Assembly: GCA_028565715.1 (NCBI GenBank)
Contig: JAOXYC010187245.1
Span: forward strand, 1 to 12,457
Length of the DNA: 12,457 nt
Reading direction: 5' to 3'
DNA from: Phoronis pallida
Taxonomy: Eukaryota; Phoronida; Phoronidae
In this document: one piece after another, positions 1 through 7,772 of the stretch
How the letters are laid out: each line of letters opens with the position of its first letter
Position numbering within the stretch: the stretch's first letter is position 1
Notes under the pieces: generated by a model
The model's database searches: none
The model's input: only the letters and a program-made list of their open reading frames with translations
Told to the model about the DNA's origin: nothing
Position numbers and translations under genes: made by a program

Positions 1-473
1 TGAATTTACAAATTTTGAGAGCAAAATGCATTATTTCGCATATAGGCGCATGGGCTCAATGGCGGGGTTATACGGTATGTAAGCACCGACATTATTACTA
101 TTTTATTTATGATTATTATTACACATACTATACACTGATTAAAGGTGCTTTAAAATAAGTTGCTGTGTTCATCAGTACTCGCCCACTTTGTGTGACTCGT
201 AAATTAAAAAGTTACAATAAAAACAACAACCGTTAAGCGACATGTTTCGACGAACCTCTCGTTCTTCACTCTACTGACTCTCACAGCAACATTTGAAAGC
301 CGATAAATAGCCCTGCATTTGTAGAATAAATCAAACACTTTAAGTGTCATATTTCGGCGTTATACTTGAAAACTAGTTTGAAGTAATCTTTTTTGTCATC
401 GGTAATCACCATTGTCATCGTCATAATAACACACCAACAGTACCATCAATACCACCAGCGTGTTTTTAAATAC
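1..473. other. non-coding AT-rich stretch
   Basis: No convincing open frame or RNA gene on either strand. The only structure I can support is one copy of a dispersed repeat at 217-249 (separate entry) and a short palindrome, ACACTTTAAGTGT, near 335. The rest is low-complexity AT-rich sequence with small ATT/ATC-like runs (about 90-125 and 400-455). Confidence 0.6.
217..249 (+). repeat. dispersed repeat family A, copy 1
   Basis: The segment starts ATAAAAACAACAA and ends with TTAAGCGA plus CATGTTTCG. The same two blocks occur in the same order and strand at 6830-6867, with a few extra bases between them. After the shared part both copies carry a short CCTC-centred inverted repeat (ACGA..TCGT here, CGGTG..CACCG in the other), different in sequence but in the same place. 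This suggests an old dispersed element with a compensating hairpin. The family is not identified. Confidence 0.5.
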
Positions 474-497
474 CTGGTGCCGGTTTCATAAAACTTT

Positions 498-525
498 AAC
501 CAGTGTTTAACTTTAAACATTGGTT
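498..525. repeat. left-arm sub-palindrome of MITE
   Basis: A 12-bp stem (AACCAGTGTTTA against TAAACATTGGTT, one mismatch) with a 4-nt loop, nested in the left arm of the 474-635 foldback element. Confidence 0.8.
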
Positions 526-584
526 AGTCTTGATTGTTGCGTGACGTAAAAGCGTCGTTTGACGTCATGCAACAATCAAAACTT

Positions 585-609
585 AACCAGTGTTTAACTA
601 ACACTGGTT
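585..609. repeat. right-arm sub-palindrome of MITE
   Basis: A perfect 10-bp stem (AACCAGTGTT against AACACTGGTT) with a TAACT loop, nested in the right arm of the 474-635 foldback element. It lets the element fold as one long hairpin or as two arm hairpins plus a central stem. Confidence 0.8.
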
Positions 610-635
610 ATCTTTTCTTATGAAACTGAGCCCAG

Positions 636-1024
636 TTCCTTCATTCCTGGCCGGCATAAGGACAGCTCATAGCTCATATCAGGACTTTACTTAAATAAAG
701 TGAACAGCTGATGCACGTTCCATTAGTAGCATTAAACAAGCTTCTAGAACATGAGTATCAGGTACTTTACAATCTCTTGAAATTTGAATGTCGGTATATT
801 GCAGGCATATCTCAACATCAACTTACCCAGGTGATCGATGTTCCCAGAATATTCACAATGACTCCAACTACCCTCTCTCGTGTGTCTTATTAATCAACTG
901 TGACGTGAACCATGCACCTATTAATTAAAAGTTAAAACTATTACAAGATTGCCTGAGACCAGTGCCACAGCTTATGACATGACACATACATCATTTACTT
1001 CCATACAGTACACACAATATGCTC
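636..1024. other. non-coding stretch
   Basis: A 60-codon open frame (711-893, plus) begins here. It shows no recognisable domain, has no splice context I trust, and is short enough to arise by chance. I see nothing else. Confidence 0.6.
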
Positions 1025-1108
1025 GCCACGAATCACAGCTCCCCCTGGGGATTATTTATTCCTTCGTGTGATATACGTAACTACATTAGCTGTATAATGA
1101 CTCGTGGC
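1025..1108. repeat. imperfect hairpin, 84 nt
   Basis: The left arm GCCACGAATCA (1025-1035) pairs with TGACTCGTGGC (1098-1108) with one mismatch. The next block CAGCT pairs with AGCTG (1088-1092) across a 5-nt bulge on the right side. The large loop contains a small CCC/GGG stem. It may be a decayed foldback element or a chance structure; no function is assigned. Confidence 0.5.
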
Positions 1109-1683
1109 ATCTTTTTGATAGATTGAAGCAACGTTACATCCCATAACCGCGTTTTTAACGCTAATTGGTAGCTTGTTTCCAATTAGTTTTCAATCCTGCC
1201 TTAACCCATCAGATTATCTTGTAAAATATTTTCTCCTGAGTACATTATATACCCCGCGTTATTTACCGCTTTATATGCGAATTGCACTTTGTAGCTTTTG
1301 GGAAATTAAAATCTGTCTGACATTTTAAACCACACAACCAGATCAAGCCAATAGCGTGATAACGTTATTTTTTGTAGTGAACACGCAAACCAGCTAAGTC
1401 ATTTTAATCACGTCCTTTATTTTATAGAATAAATACTGACATTTGGCGCCGGTAGATTTATTCCAAGTTACTTTGCAGATTTATTTTTTTATGTCCACAG
1501 AAAATATCGATTAAGTGGTTTCGTTCCTTGGCGAAACTCTCACCAAAAGTGTATTTCTGAGCCGTATACGAATTTGCTGTAGGGGCTGCTGTAACCAAAA
1601 CTGTTGTTTTGAGAGGGTTCAGATAATTTTGGCGTACCCCGTTCCTTTTTAAGCGAAAAGAAATATAGCATAATGATAAACGA
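1109..1683. other. non-coding stretch
   Basis: No gene seen. It contains one small perfect hairpin, CTAATTGG (1161-1168) with CCAATTAG (1179-1186), whose arms carry TAAT homeodomain-type cores. Otherwise it is unremarkable AT-rich sequence. Confidence 0.55.
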
Positions 1684-1715
1684 ACACTCTGAATTCTTAA
1701 AAGAATTCAGGGTGT
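1684..1715. repeat. tight 15-bp hairpin with 2-nt spacer
   Basis: ACACTCTGAATTCTT (1684-1698) is followed by AA and then by AAGAATTCAGGGTGT (1701-1715). The arms pair at 14 of 15 positions, and the one mismatch is T against G, a wobble pair when read as RNA from the plus strand. The structure is short and nearly loop-free, so it would extrude as a cruciform more readily than act as a miRNA precursor. No T-tract follows that would make it a Pol III terminator. Confidence 0.7.
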
Positions 1716-2121
1716 ATTTCTTAATTTAATAAAAGTCAATTAGCATGCGGCAATGTTAACATCTAATCACGTCTCAAATAATATTTTTGAGGTAAAACAT
1801 GCATCGTATTGGTTTCAATCTTATATGACACGATGAAGAATGAAAACTCTGCAAGATGGTATGTGGGCCCAACCCCGGGGGCCCAACACAATATGTTAGT
1901 ATGAAAAACACCAACTGACGCAAACACATTGTAAAAATCCTAGCGCAAACCACACTTAACTCAACCTATTCACGTTGCCCGCTAGGTGTCATGACAGTTA
2001 GCTCAGTGTAAAGTTAACTCATTTAAAGCAAAATCGCAGATATAAAACATTTGAGAAACTAAAAAGAACAGAAAACGTAACAAAAAATTTTCAAAACGTT
2101 TGTTTACTCTCACACTAAGAA
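1716..2121. other. non-coding stretch with small G/C block
   Basis: No gene seen. A compact G/C block near 1865-1887 repeats GGGCCCAAC twice around CCCGG; it stands out against the AT-rich surroundings but is too short to classify. Confidence 0.5.
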
Positions 2122-2465
2122 ACAGAAGAAAGTTCAGAACCAAGGTTTTTATGAAAAAATCCATCTTTATTCTCTTCCCAACGTTTCACAAACATAGGCT
2201 GCTTGCATTCTCAAGAGACACATGTACTCAGTATAAATGACAGTTAAAATTACAACACTAAATTTGGCGGGGAAAATTAGTCTATGCAAAGAGTTTCAAG
2301 TCAAAAGACGACATCATTCTATTAAAACATTGGTTTGTGTTCATTTATAGTAGGCCTACAGGTGTACCTGTGTCTCTTGAGAATGCAAGCAGCCGTTTGT
2401 GAAACGTTGAGACGAGAATAAAGATGGAGTTTTACATAAAACCTTGCTTCTGAACTTTCTTCTAT
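2122..2465. mobile_element. foldback element with ~100-bp inverted arms
   Basis: The arm 2124-2227 is repeated in inverted orientation at 2364-2463. By eye the identity is roughly 85-90 percent with a few small gaps, and it includes long exact blocks such as CCATCTTTATTCTC, AACGTTTCACAAAC and GGCTGCTTGCATTCTC. The ~135-bp centre is AT-rich, non-coding and only weakly palindromic; it carries a TAGGCCTA motif at 2351-2358. There is no transposase frame, so this is a non-autonomous foldback/MITE-type element. Its exact ends and target-site duplication are unclear. A transcript across it would form a long double-stranded hairpin. Confidence 0.85.
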
Positions 2466-3923
2466 TACTGCGGCCGCAAAAACGAACATTAACAATAAGA
2501 AACAGCTGTTTGATTCACACTTAAAACAAATCTTAGATAATCCATCGTCGATGATACTTATAACTGACTGAGTCAGTGTATAATATCATAACGAACCTCG
2601 TACCGTTAAATATGTAGCAGGTATAAACAGCCTTTAAACAAATCTAAATCAAATCAACTTGTGAAACTTAATCTTACAGAGTATGGATCCACGTGATGGA
2701 TCATAGTAGACTAAACTCTTACTTAATTTTCCATTAGAATGCGCACTGGTTTAGCGTTGGGTATGGTTATGTTCCAAGCTGTCTAAATCTAAGTTGGAAA
2801 TAACTACTGTAGGGGTGCACAGTTTTCAGTGAAAAAGAGAGAAGTGGAGCGGTGTTTTGTTCAACATAGAATAACAAAACAGTAATAGGCATATAACCTT
2901 TTGAGTGGCGTTTTTTATAATTTGTTTCCTCGCACGTTTTATTGCTTAATCCATCTAATCATCCGCTTGTTAACTGTTAGATCACTATATTACGCCACCT
3001 GGTCCACGGTTCGCAAACAGTTAGAACACAGGTTACTTCTACGCCGTAGGCCTACATTGGCTGTTTGCAGGACATTCGACTATAAATTTTGTTAATCGCG
3101 TTTACTATAGGTTATAAATAAACCACCATGTTTCGTCCTACAAACAACTCGTAGAAGAGGTCGGTTGTAAACCCCGCAACTGTCATATATTCGTATTCAG
3201 ATTTATGTTTTATAGATTCCCTTTTTCTTAAACACAATTGTCACTTGAAATATATTTTGAGCCGAATTGGGGATTAAGTAAAGTTGCCTTAGGTTTTGTT
3301 TGCAGGCGTCTTTCGACGATAAAAAATATAATCAAAGTCTGCACAGCATCAATAATTAAAAAGACTATATTTACATTAGTGATGTTTCAGGCCCGGGGTT
3401 TAAGTAGTCCTTCACCGTGCACGTATTAACGTACACATACACAGATAACTCAATTTTCAAACCTTGACATAACCTTTTTCGCGGTGCATAAAAAACCTGT
3501 TTAAATATCTCGCACTCGTAATCAATACCTGCTACTTTGCTCGAAATTAAAACAATGAAAAACAAATATTTGATCGATAAACAGTGGGGTGTATACGATA
3601 CGAAAACAGACATAAGAAGAACCATTTTCTTTAACAGATATTTCACCGACATGCGTTTTACATTGACGATTCACCTCAATTTATCTTAGTAAAATAAGGC
3701 ATGTAACATGCTGTCTACGAGCTTGTTCTAGTCGTTGTAATTAAGGGTATCTGGACAGTAAGAACATGATTGATTACGAGTTAAGCAGATGTCCTGATGA
3801 GTAGCAACTACCTTCTGATTGCAATAAACAACAATTATATTTAGTTATTACTAATGACAGTAATGAGTATATTTTTGAATAATATTCTTAGACTAATGAA
3901 AGTATTTATAATTTTCAAGAATA
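2466..3923. other. non-coding stretch with short open frames only
   Basis: Several chance-sized frames occur: 2901-3095 plus, 3238-3429 plus, and 3371-3652 minus at 93 codons. The minus frame encodes a hydrophobic N-terminal half (a possible membrane segment in the first ~40 residues), but nothing in it matches a family I know and its codon use looks like AT-rich noise. Small structures include an imperfect stem at 2551-2588 around ACTGAC-TGA-GTCAGT, which contains an AP-1-like TGAGTCA at 2569-2575, and GATCCA..TGGATC near 2686. A NotI-type GCGGCCGC lies at about 2470. TAGGCCTA occurs at 3047-3054. Confidence 0.5.
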
Positions 3924-3949
3924 GTAGGCCTATTACATTTGCATGCAAA
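3924..3949. promoter_or_regulatory. TAGGCCTA plus octamer palindrome
   Basis: TAGGCCTA (3925-3932) lies five bases before the 12-bp perfect palindrome TTTGCATGCAAA (3938-3949). The palindrome merges an inverted POU octamer, ATTTGCAT, with an ATGCAAA half. Binding is an inference from motif shape only. Confidence 0.25.
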
Positions 3950-4380
3950 CTTCACCATAGCTGACTAGTTTCGAACTGCACAGAAGGAACTGCAAATATA
4001 ATACTTCTTAGACTTAAATAAAACCTTCCCCTGATTCATTGAATTACTTGCTTTACGTCATCATCAGACCATCAATAGACCATGAGGACGCACGTCTCTA
4101 CAATTTTTATATTTTTCGCAATAAACCAATTTCATCTTTTCAAAAATACGACGATCCGCAAAATTCGACGGAATTTGGGTGAAAAGTCTTCATAATTTGG
4201 TCTGAGAATACAATGCAAATTCATGTAAGGAGTGACAAGGGTGAATCTTTGTTAATGTCGAAGATGATCATTACAAGCGAAAACGTTTAAATCAGAGTTA
4301 ACACTCGATGAAGAAATTTCATCTTTGTAGAACAACTCATCAGATGACTATATATAAAGGATATTGAATTAACTAGTGTT
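3950..4380. other. non-coding stretch
   Basis: No gene seen. It holds an ATGCAAAT octamer near 4212, a small GATGAA/TTCATC stem near 4307-4323 and a TATATATAAAGG box near 4349-4360. That TATA-like box lies about 25-30 bp before the hairpin at 4381, which may be coincidence. Confidence 0.4.
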
Positions 4381-4465
4381 ATTGAATAATAAATTTCTCA
4401 CAATGAGTCAAAATCCGAGCCTTTGGCGATGATTTTGACGAGTTTTAAGAAATGTATTATTCAAT
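4381..4465 (+). ncRNA. pri-miRNA-like hairpin (candidate)
   Basis: An 85-nt imperfect inverted repeat. The arm 4381-4421 and the complement of 4425-4465 agree at 32 of 41 positions without gaps. Read as RNA, the stem has an 11-bp basal helix, small one-base mismatches, a two-to-three-base internal loop, a 9-bp helix ending at AAAATC/GATTTT, and then a ~15-nt apical loop with a weak GCC/GGC closure. Pairing stops abruptly at both outer ends. A ~35-bp stem with unpaired flanks and an apical loop over 10 nt is the geometry expected of a Drosha substrate. Mature arms would then lie roughly at 4392-4414 and 4430-4453. I see no CNNC motif downstream and recognise no known miRNA seed. The alternative is a decayed short MITE. 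The strand is uncertain because both strands fold. Confidence 0.4.
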
Positions 4466-5638
4466 GACGATGAGTTTATTGTTCTTTTTCTCACATGAAA
4501 CAGTGACAACGCGTTCTTGTCGAAGAAAAAACGAGTCTACTGCTAGATATATTGAGGGCATATGAATACAGTGATCCGTCAGAAAGTGTGTTATTTTCGA
4601 TAATACATTTGGGATTGCGATAGAAACGAACTTATCATGTGAGAAACTGAAATACGTTATTCGCAAATACTTACTCAAAGTCTGCTTTAAAAGAACCTAT
4701 CAGTTCACTATAGCCCCGTACACTTGAGAATAATGCTTCCTTTGGCAACCAAAAGGCTAATATACATATATAGGTGAATTAAATTCATATCTTGTCCTTG
4801 AAGAATGAATTCCTTTCAAAAATTAAAGAGCCAGGAATTAATAAAATGCTAATGCGGATATGCATTCAAAGGGCACTTCAAAGTATTGATTCCGATGCAT
4901 TAACTGAGATGATACTGTGTTAATCCCTACTCATCCTGGGGATTAAATAGGGAGAGTATCTCCGTGGACAATTTTTAAGGATATCTTCCTCTTGAACTCG
5001 GCTTCGTTTTCCAATTATCGGATTCTTATTCTGTTTAATGGTAGCGACTTAGCGACCACACAACCGGGAAATTGCGACACCGCAGTAATAGGCCGATTAA
5101 GGATTTTATTGAAAATATTTCGGTCACATTCGTTATTTATTAATTCATAATGGTTGATCCGTCTGTTGCGCTTCACGGTAAATATTCCACTTCCGTAAGA
5201 ACGTTTCGCCAACAAATTTACTCCACCCCCAGCGAGTTTTTTAATACCTTGAATACAGGGTCATTGCGGATGGGGTGTTCAGCTAGTCAGTACAGTTGAC
5301 AATAAAAAAAAGTTGTTCGTAAACTCATTTGAAGGCATGGGCTTGCATATCTACAAACAAATATATTCTAATGTAGTAAACGTGTTCAATCAAATCCCTT
5401 AGGACAAATATCTTGTTATGAAATCAAACAGCTTCAGGTGATCACAGCAAAAACAGAGCGAAGGAATCTTCACCATAAACACTAAAAAAGAGCTGTACAT
5501 TTCACAGACTCAGTTTTGCGAATGGTTTAACACGGACAATCATAAGTGACAACCACTAAGAACGCTGTTTTACATACCTGTACCGACTGACGCGGCAGCC
5601 TACATGTACTACTCCAGGCCTTCTCTCAATTTAAGCTG
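4466..5638. other. non-coding stretch
   Basis: Two short minus-strand frames (4457-4678, 73 codons; 5015-5215, 66 codons) match nothing I recognise and lack trustworthy splice signals. A perfect 8-bp hairpin, TTAATCCC (4920-4927) with GGGATTAA (4939-4946), is the only clear structure. Otherwise it is plain AT-rich sequence. Confidence 0.5.
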
Positions 5639-5701
5639 TCAACGAGAAATAACAGCATTCATACTAGCTTCTTATGAATATATTCTGTTATTTCTCCTTG
5701 A
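5639..5701. repeat. compact 63-nt hairpin
   Basis: TCAACGAGAAATAACAG (5639-5655) pairs with the complement of 5685-5701 at 16 of 17 positions. A second perfect 7-bp helix follows inside, ATTCATA (5657-5663) with TATGAAT (5673-5679), across a 1-nt/5-nt asymmetric bulge, leaving a 9-nt loop. The stem is shorter than a usual animal pri-miRNA. It could be a small foldback remnant or a structured RNA element. Confidence 0.6.
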
Positions 5702-5796
5702 ATCAACGTCATATTATCGTATTTGCGAAACGAAGTCGAAATTGCCTTAATCAAGTCATTATCTTCATTAAATCATGACAACAGTTCCGCAAAAAT

Positions 5797-5891
5797 ATGC
5801 AAATCAGCTATAGTGACGTCACCAATGGAGATGTTTTCGCGAAATCGTAGGAATTACTGTAATGGGCGAAGTAAACTGCATATATAATTGG
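5797..5891 (+). promoter_or_regulatory. candidate promoter/enhancer motif cluster
   Basis: In order on the plus strand: POU octamer ATGCAAAT (5797-5804), full CRE TGACGTCA (5814-5821) overlapping by one base a CCAAT-box context (CCAAT at 5822-5826), palindromic E2F-like TTTCGCGAAA (5835-5844), TATATAA (5881-5887) and an inverted CCAAT (ATTGG, 5887-5891). The sites sit in under 100 bp, with the TATA-like box last, as in a compact core promoter reading rightward. No open frame or recognisable RNA follows, so a start site near 5910-5920 is speculative. The cluster could equally be an enhancer or chance. Confidence 0.35.
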
Positions 5892-5901
5892 TCAATGATG
5901 T

Positions 5902-6180
5902 ATCTTATGCAATGGTAAATTATCACTAAGTTCGACATCGAAAAATTAGTTTTGCTTGTTATAGCCATACAGTTAATCTGATTCAAACAAAATGATACGA
6001 GTACAAGTGTACATGGTTGGCTTCGGGGTCGTTTTGATATGCTTTATTTTGTGAGATATTGAGCTAATGTAACCTAGTTATTGGCGTAAGATGATTTCTG
6101 CTTTTCTCTCAGAAATAATCCATAACCTCATTAGATTACAAGTGCTATAGCTTTAGATATGATGATATGCATATCAACTC
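5902..6180. other. non-coding stretch
   Basis: Nothing identifiable. It contains no open frame of note and no clear repeat. It lies between the motif cluster at 5797-5891 and the SINE-like head at 6181. Confidence 0.5.
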
Positions 6181-6243
6181 GGAATCGAACTCAGGCCGCC
6201 GTGAAACCAACACCAAAGTCAAGCCCAATGTGTCCATCCTTTT
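6181..6243 (-). mobile_element. tRNA-derived SINE head remnant
   Basis: The minus strand carries AGTTCGATTCC (6191 to 6181), matching the Pol III B-box consensus at 10 of 11 positions. Forty-four bases upstream on the same strand is a degenerate A-box-like TGGACACATTGG (6235 to 6224). A 44-base start-to-start spacing is that of a tRNA. The arms between do not form a proper cloverleaf, and no CCA-ready 3' end is seen, so this is a decayed SINE promoter or tRNA pseudogene rather than a tRNA gene. An 86-codon plus-strand frame across it (6159-6419) is a shadow. Confidence 0.45.
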
Positions 6244-6829
6244 GGTATAAATCATTCAATCTGTACTTTCGTCGCAACAGTCATATGAATCCCCCCCTTC
6301 CCCCAAAGCCGATAACTGACACTCCTTGCTTACTCGAAAATACATTGGCTTATAAGCGACGATATGTTAGAACAGATCATGACTACTTAATTTTGTTGTA
6401 CATAAGGGTAGGTCTTTGACAGTCAGAAGGGTTGAAAATCGGCATTTTTATGATAAAAACGAGCCGAACGCAACAATTTAGGAATAGATATTTAATTTGC
6501 TAATTCGCGACGGGTATCTGAAAACGTTTGGTTTTTACTTACATTTTGGTTGCAATAAACAATACGTAAAACGAAGAACAAAATAAAGCAAATCACTTCC
6601 AGTTTTTTATGATATGGCGTCCATGTCCACCTCTATTTCACCCCAAGGTTTCCGTACGTCTATAATGTATTACACCGAGAAACCTGGCGGGCCATGTATG
6701 TTTTCAATAAACCGCCAAATCAGGTTTACATGTTCATAACATTCGTACCTCCTTCCGGTGTATTGGCTGAAAATGAAACAATATGGTTCTCTCTGGACAC
6801 AATTAACACGCATATCAACTATAGCTTAG
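6244..6829. other. non-coding stretch, possible SINE body and weak hairpin
   Basis: If the SINE head at 6181-6243 is real, its body on the minus strand lies to its left (below 6181); nothing here extends it clearly. A loose inverted arrangement spans about 6672-6762: outer TACACCG with CGGTGTA and inner AAACCTG with CAGGTTT, with uneven spacing. It is too gapped to call an element. Confidence 0.35.
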
Positions 6830-6880
6830 ATAAAAACAACAAATGTTTTTAAGCGTGACATGTTTCGGTGTCCTCCACCG
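6830..6880 (+). repeat. dispersed repeat family A, copy 2
   Basis: It shares ATAAAAACAACAA and TTAAGCG..GACATGTTTCG with 217-249 on the same strand. It is followed by a small hairpin, CGGTG-TCCTC-CACCG. Two copies 6.6 kb apart indicate a dispersed family of unknown type. Confidence 0.5.
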
Positions 6881-6987
6881 TTTTCAAACGCGTACTGAAC
6901 TACAAGTAAGCCGGTTAACCGCATACAAAAACTACAATCAGTATACAGCATTACGATAAAAAATGTATGAATAGATTCAATACATAA

Positions 6988-7012
6988 TTAGGGTTAAGGG
7001 TTAAGGGTTAAG
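6988..7012. repeat. short telomere-like (GGGTTAA)n array
   Basis: One TTAGGG followed by GGGTTAA-type heptamers (three GGG blocks spaced by TTAA). The canonical animal telomere hexamer is TTAGGG; here most units have an extra A. The array is only ~25 bp, so it is a simple repeat or a trace of telomere-like insertion, not a chromosome end. Confidence 0.6.
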
Positions 7013-7022
7013 AGACTCGTGT

Positions 7023-7085
7023 CTTGACAATTGGGCATTGTGCACTGGGCTAGTACGCGTAATGTGAATAGCCTTCTGCAGCTTA
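7023..7085 (+). repeat. 63-bp direct repeat, copy 1
   Basis: This matches 8717-8779 on the same strand at 57 of 63 positions without gaps. The first 51 bases differ at only two positions, and the remaining differences cluster in six bases before the final AGCTTA. The core includes GGGCTAGTACGCGTAATGTG. No coding potential. The element identity is unknown. Confidence 0.85.
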
Positions 7086-7558
7086 AGCCGGTTGGTTGCA
7101 ATCTGCACTGTTTCACTTTTTATTCGACATACTGTATCAAGTAATGTTATTTTGTCCCAACTCGTATGTAAAGAAGGCTACACCAAGTTCATTTCAGTTA
7201 TCAATTAGGTCTATGTTGAAATTTCAAACTCCGTTTCAATGTTTGTCACTTCCGGAACAAATGTAGTGCTATTTTTCTTTCATGAAAACAAAAAAAATAC
7301 ATTTTTTACAGAAAACGCGCGTTGCTACAATGTTTATGCAAGGACAAAAAAAATCAAATTCAATCAATAGATAATAAGCTCAATTAGTTACGAATAAAGA
7401 CAATATTGTTTACACAAAATATTAGATAAAATATGAAAAAATACTAATCATATAACTGTGGCCAGCTGTACAAAGAAAAATCCGCTCTTTTATTAAAACT
7501 AACATAATGTTATGGTATTGGTGTAATCGGGCAATAAACCCTCATGCAAGCACGTTTC

Positions 7559-7615
7559 ATTGAAAACACGGCTGTGTATGCTGCTTGTTACTTTGCATCG
7601 AGTCTTTTCGTAGTC
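7559..7615 (+). repeat. 57-bp inverted repeat, left arm
   Basis: The reverse complement of 8307-8363 matches this segment at 53 of 57 positions, including a perfect 24-base run ending in TCGAGTCTTTTCGTAGTC. The similarity weakens but may continue inward for ~30 bases. The arms bracket 691 bp that contain the ATT microsatellite and the GC-rich block. They may be ends of one composite element or two opposed copies of a short repeat. Confidence 0.85.
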
Positions 7616-7682
7616 CCGAAAAAGTTTGATATCAATTTCTGACAAACCTTGGTACAGATCACGAAATGCCATGCATTTTGGA

Positions 7683-7705
7683 TATTATTATTATTATTAT
7701 TATTA

Positions 7706-7771
<66 letters not shown>
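7683..7771 (+). repeat. (ATT)n microsatellite
   Basis: About 29 trinucleotide units with a single ATC interruption near 7707. Any leucine- or isoleucine-rich open frame here is a by-product of the repeat. The near-purity suggests recent expansion and likely length variation between individuals. Confidence 0.97.

Positions 7772-7772
<1 letters not shown>

Larger units (their letters stand above)
474..635. mobile_element. foldback MITE with nested palindromes
   Basis: The whole 162-bp segment is an imperfect palindrome. The outer ends, CTGGTGCCGGTTTCATAAA on the left and the complement of TTATGAAACTGAGCCCAG on the right, match in inverted orientation. The inner arms 531-547 and 562-578 match at 16 of 17 positions. 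Each arm also holds its own smaller palindrome: AACCAGTGTTTA...TAAACATTGGTT at 498-525 and AACCAGTGTT...AACACTGGTT at 585-609. The centre carries a CRE-like TGACGTCA (560-567) with a diverged partner on the left. There is no coding capacity, so this is a non-autonomous foldback element. No clear target-site duplication was found, so the superfamily is unassigned. Confidence 0.8.

Noticed and set aside
1684-1715. Histone-type 3' stem-loop or Pol III terminator
   Set aside because: The stem is longer than the 6-bp histone stem, the loop is two rather than four bases, and no histone frame or T-run is adjacent.
1865-1887. GGGCCCAAC duplicate around CCCGG as a regulatory site
   Set aside because: Too short and isolated; no known motif fits.
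3371-3652. 93-codon minus-strand frame with hydrophobic start and an NPGP near its end, resembling a 2A-type ribosome-skipping motif seen in some invertebrate LINEs
   Set aside because: The residues before NPGP do not fit the 2A consensus spacing, no retroelement coding surrounds it, and the frame ends six residues later.
5015-5215. 66-codon minus-strand frame with fairly balanced amino-acid composition
   Set aside because: No family match from memory, no repeat or splice context, and length within chance for this composition. A BLASTP search giving a domain hit would revive it.
6181-6243. Functional tRNA gene
   Set aside because: The A box is degenerate and no acceptor or anticodon stem can be formed.
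6672-6762. Possible hairpin with TACACCG/CGGTGTA and AAACCTG/CAGGTTT
   Set aside because: Spacing between the paired blocks is very unequal on the two sides, so it is likely chance.
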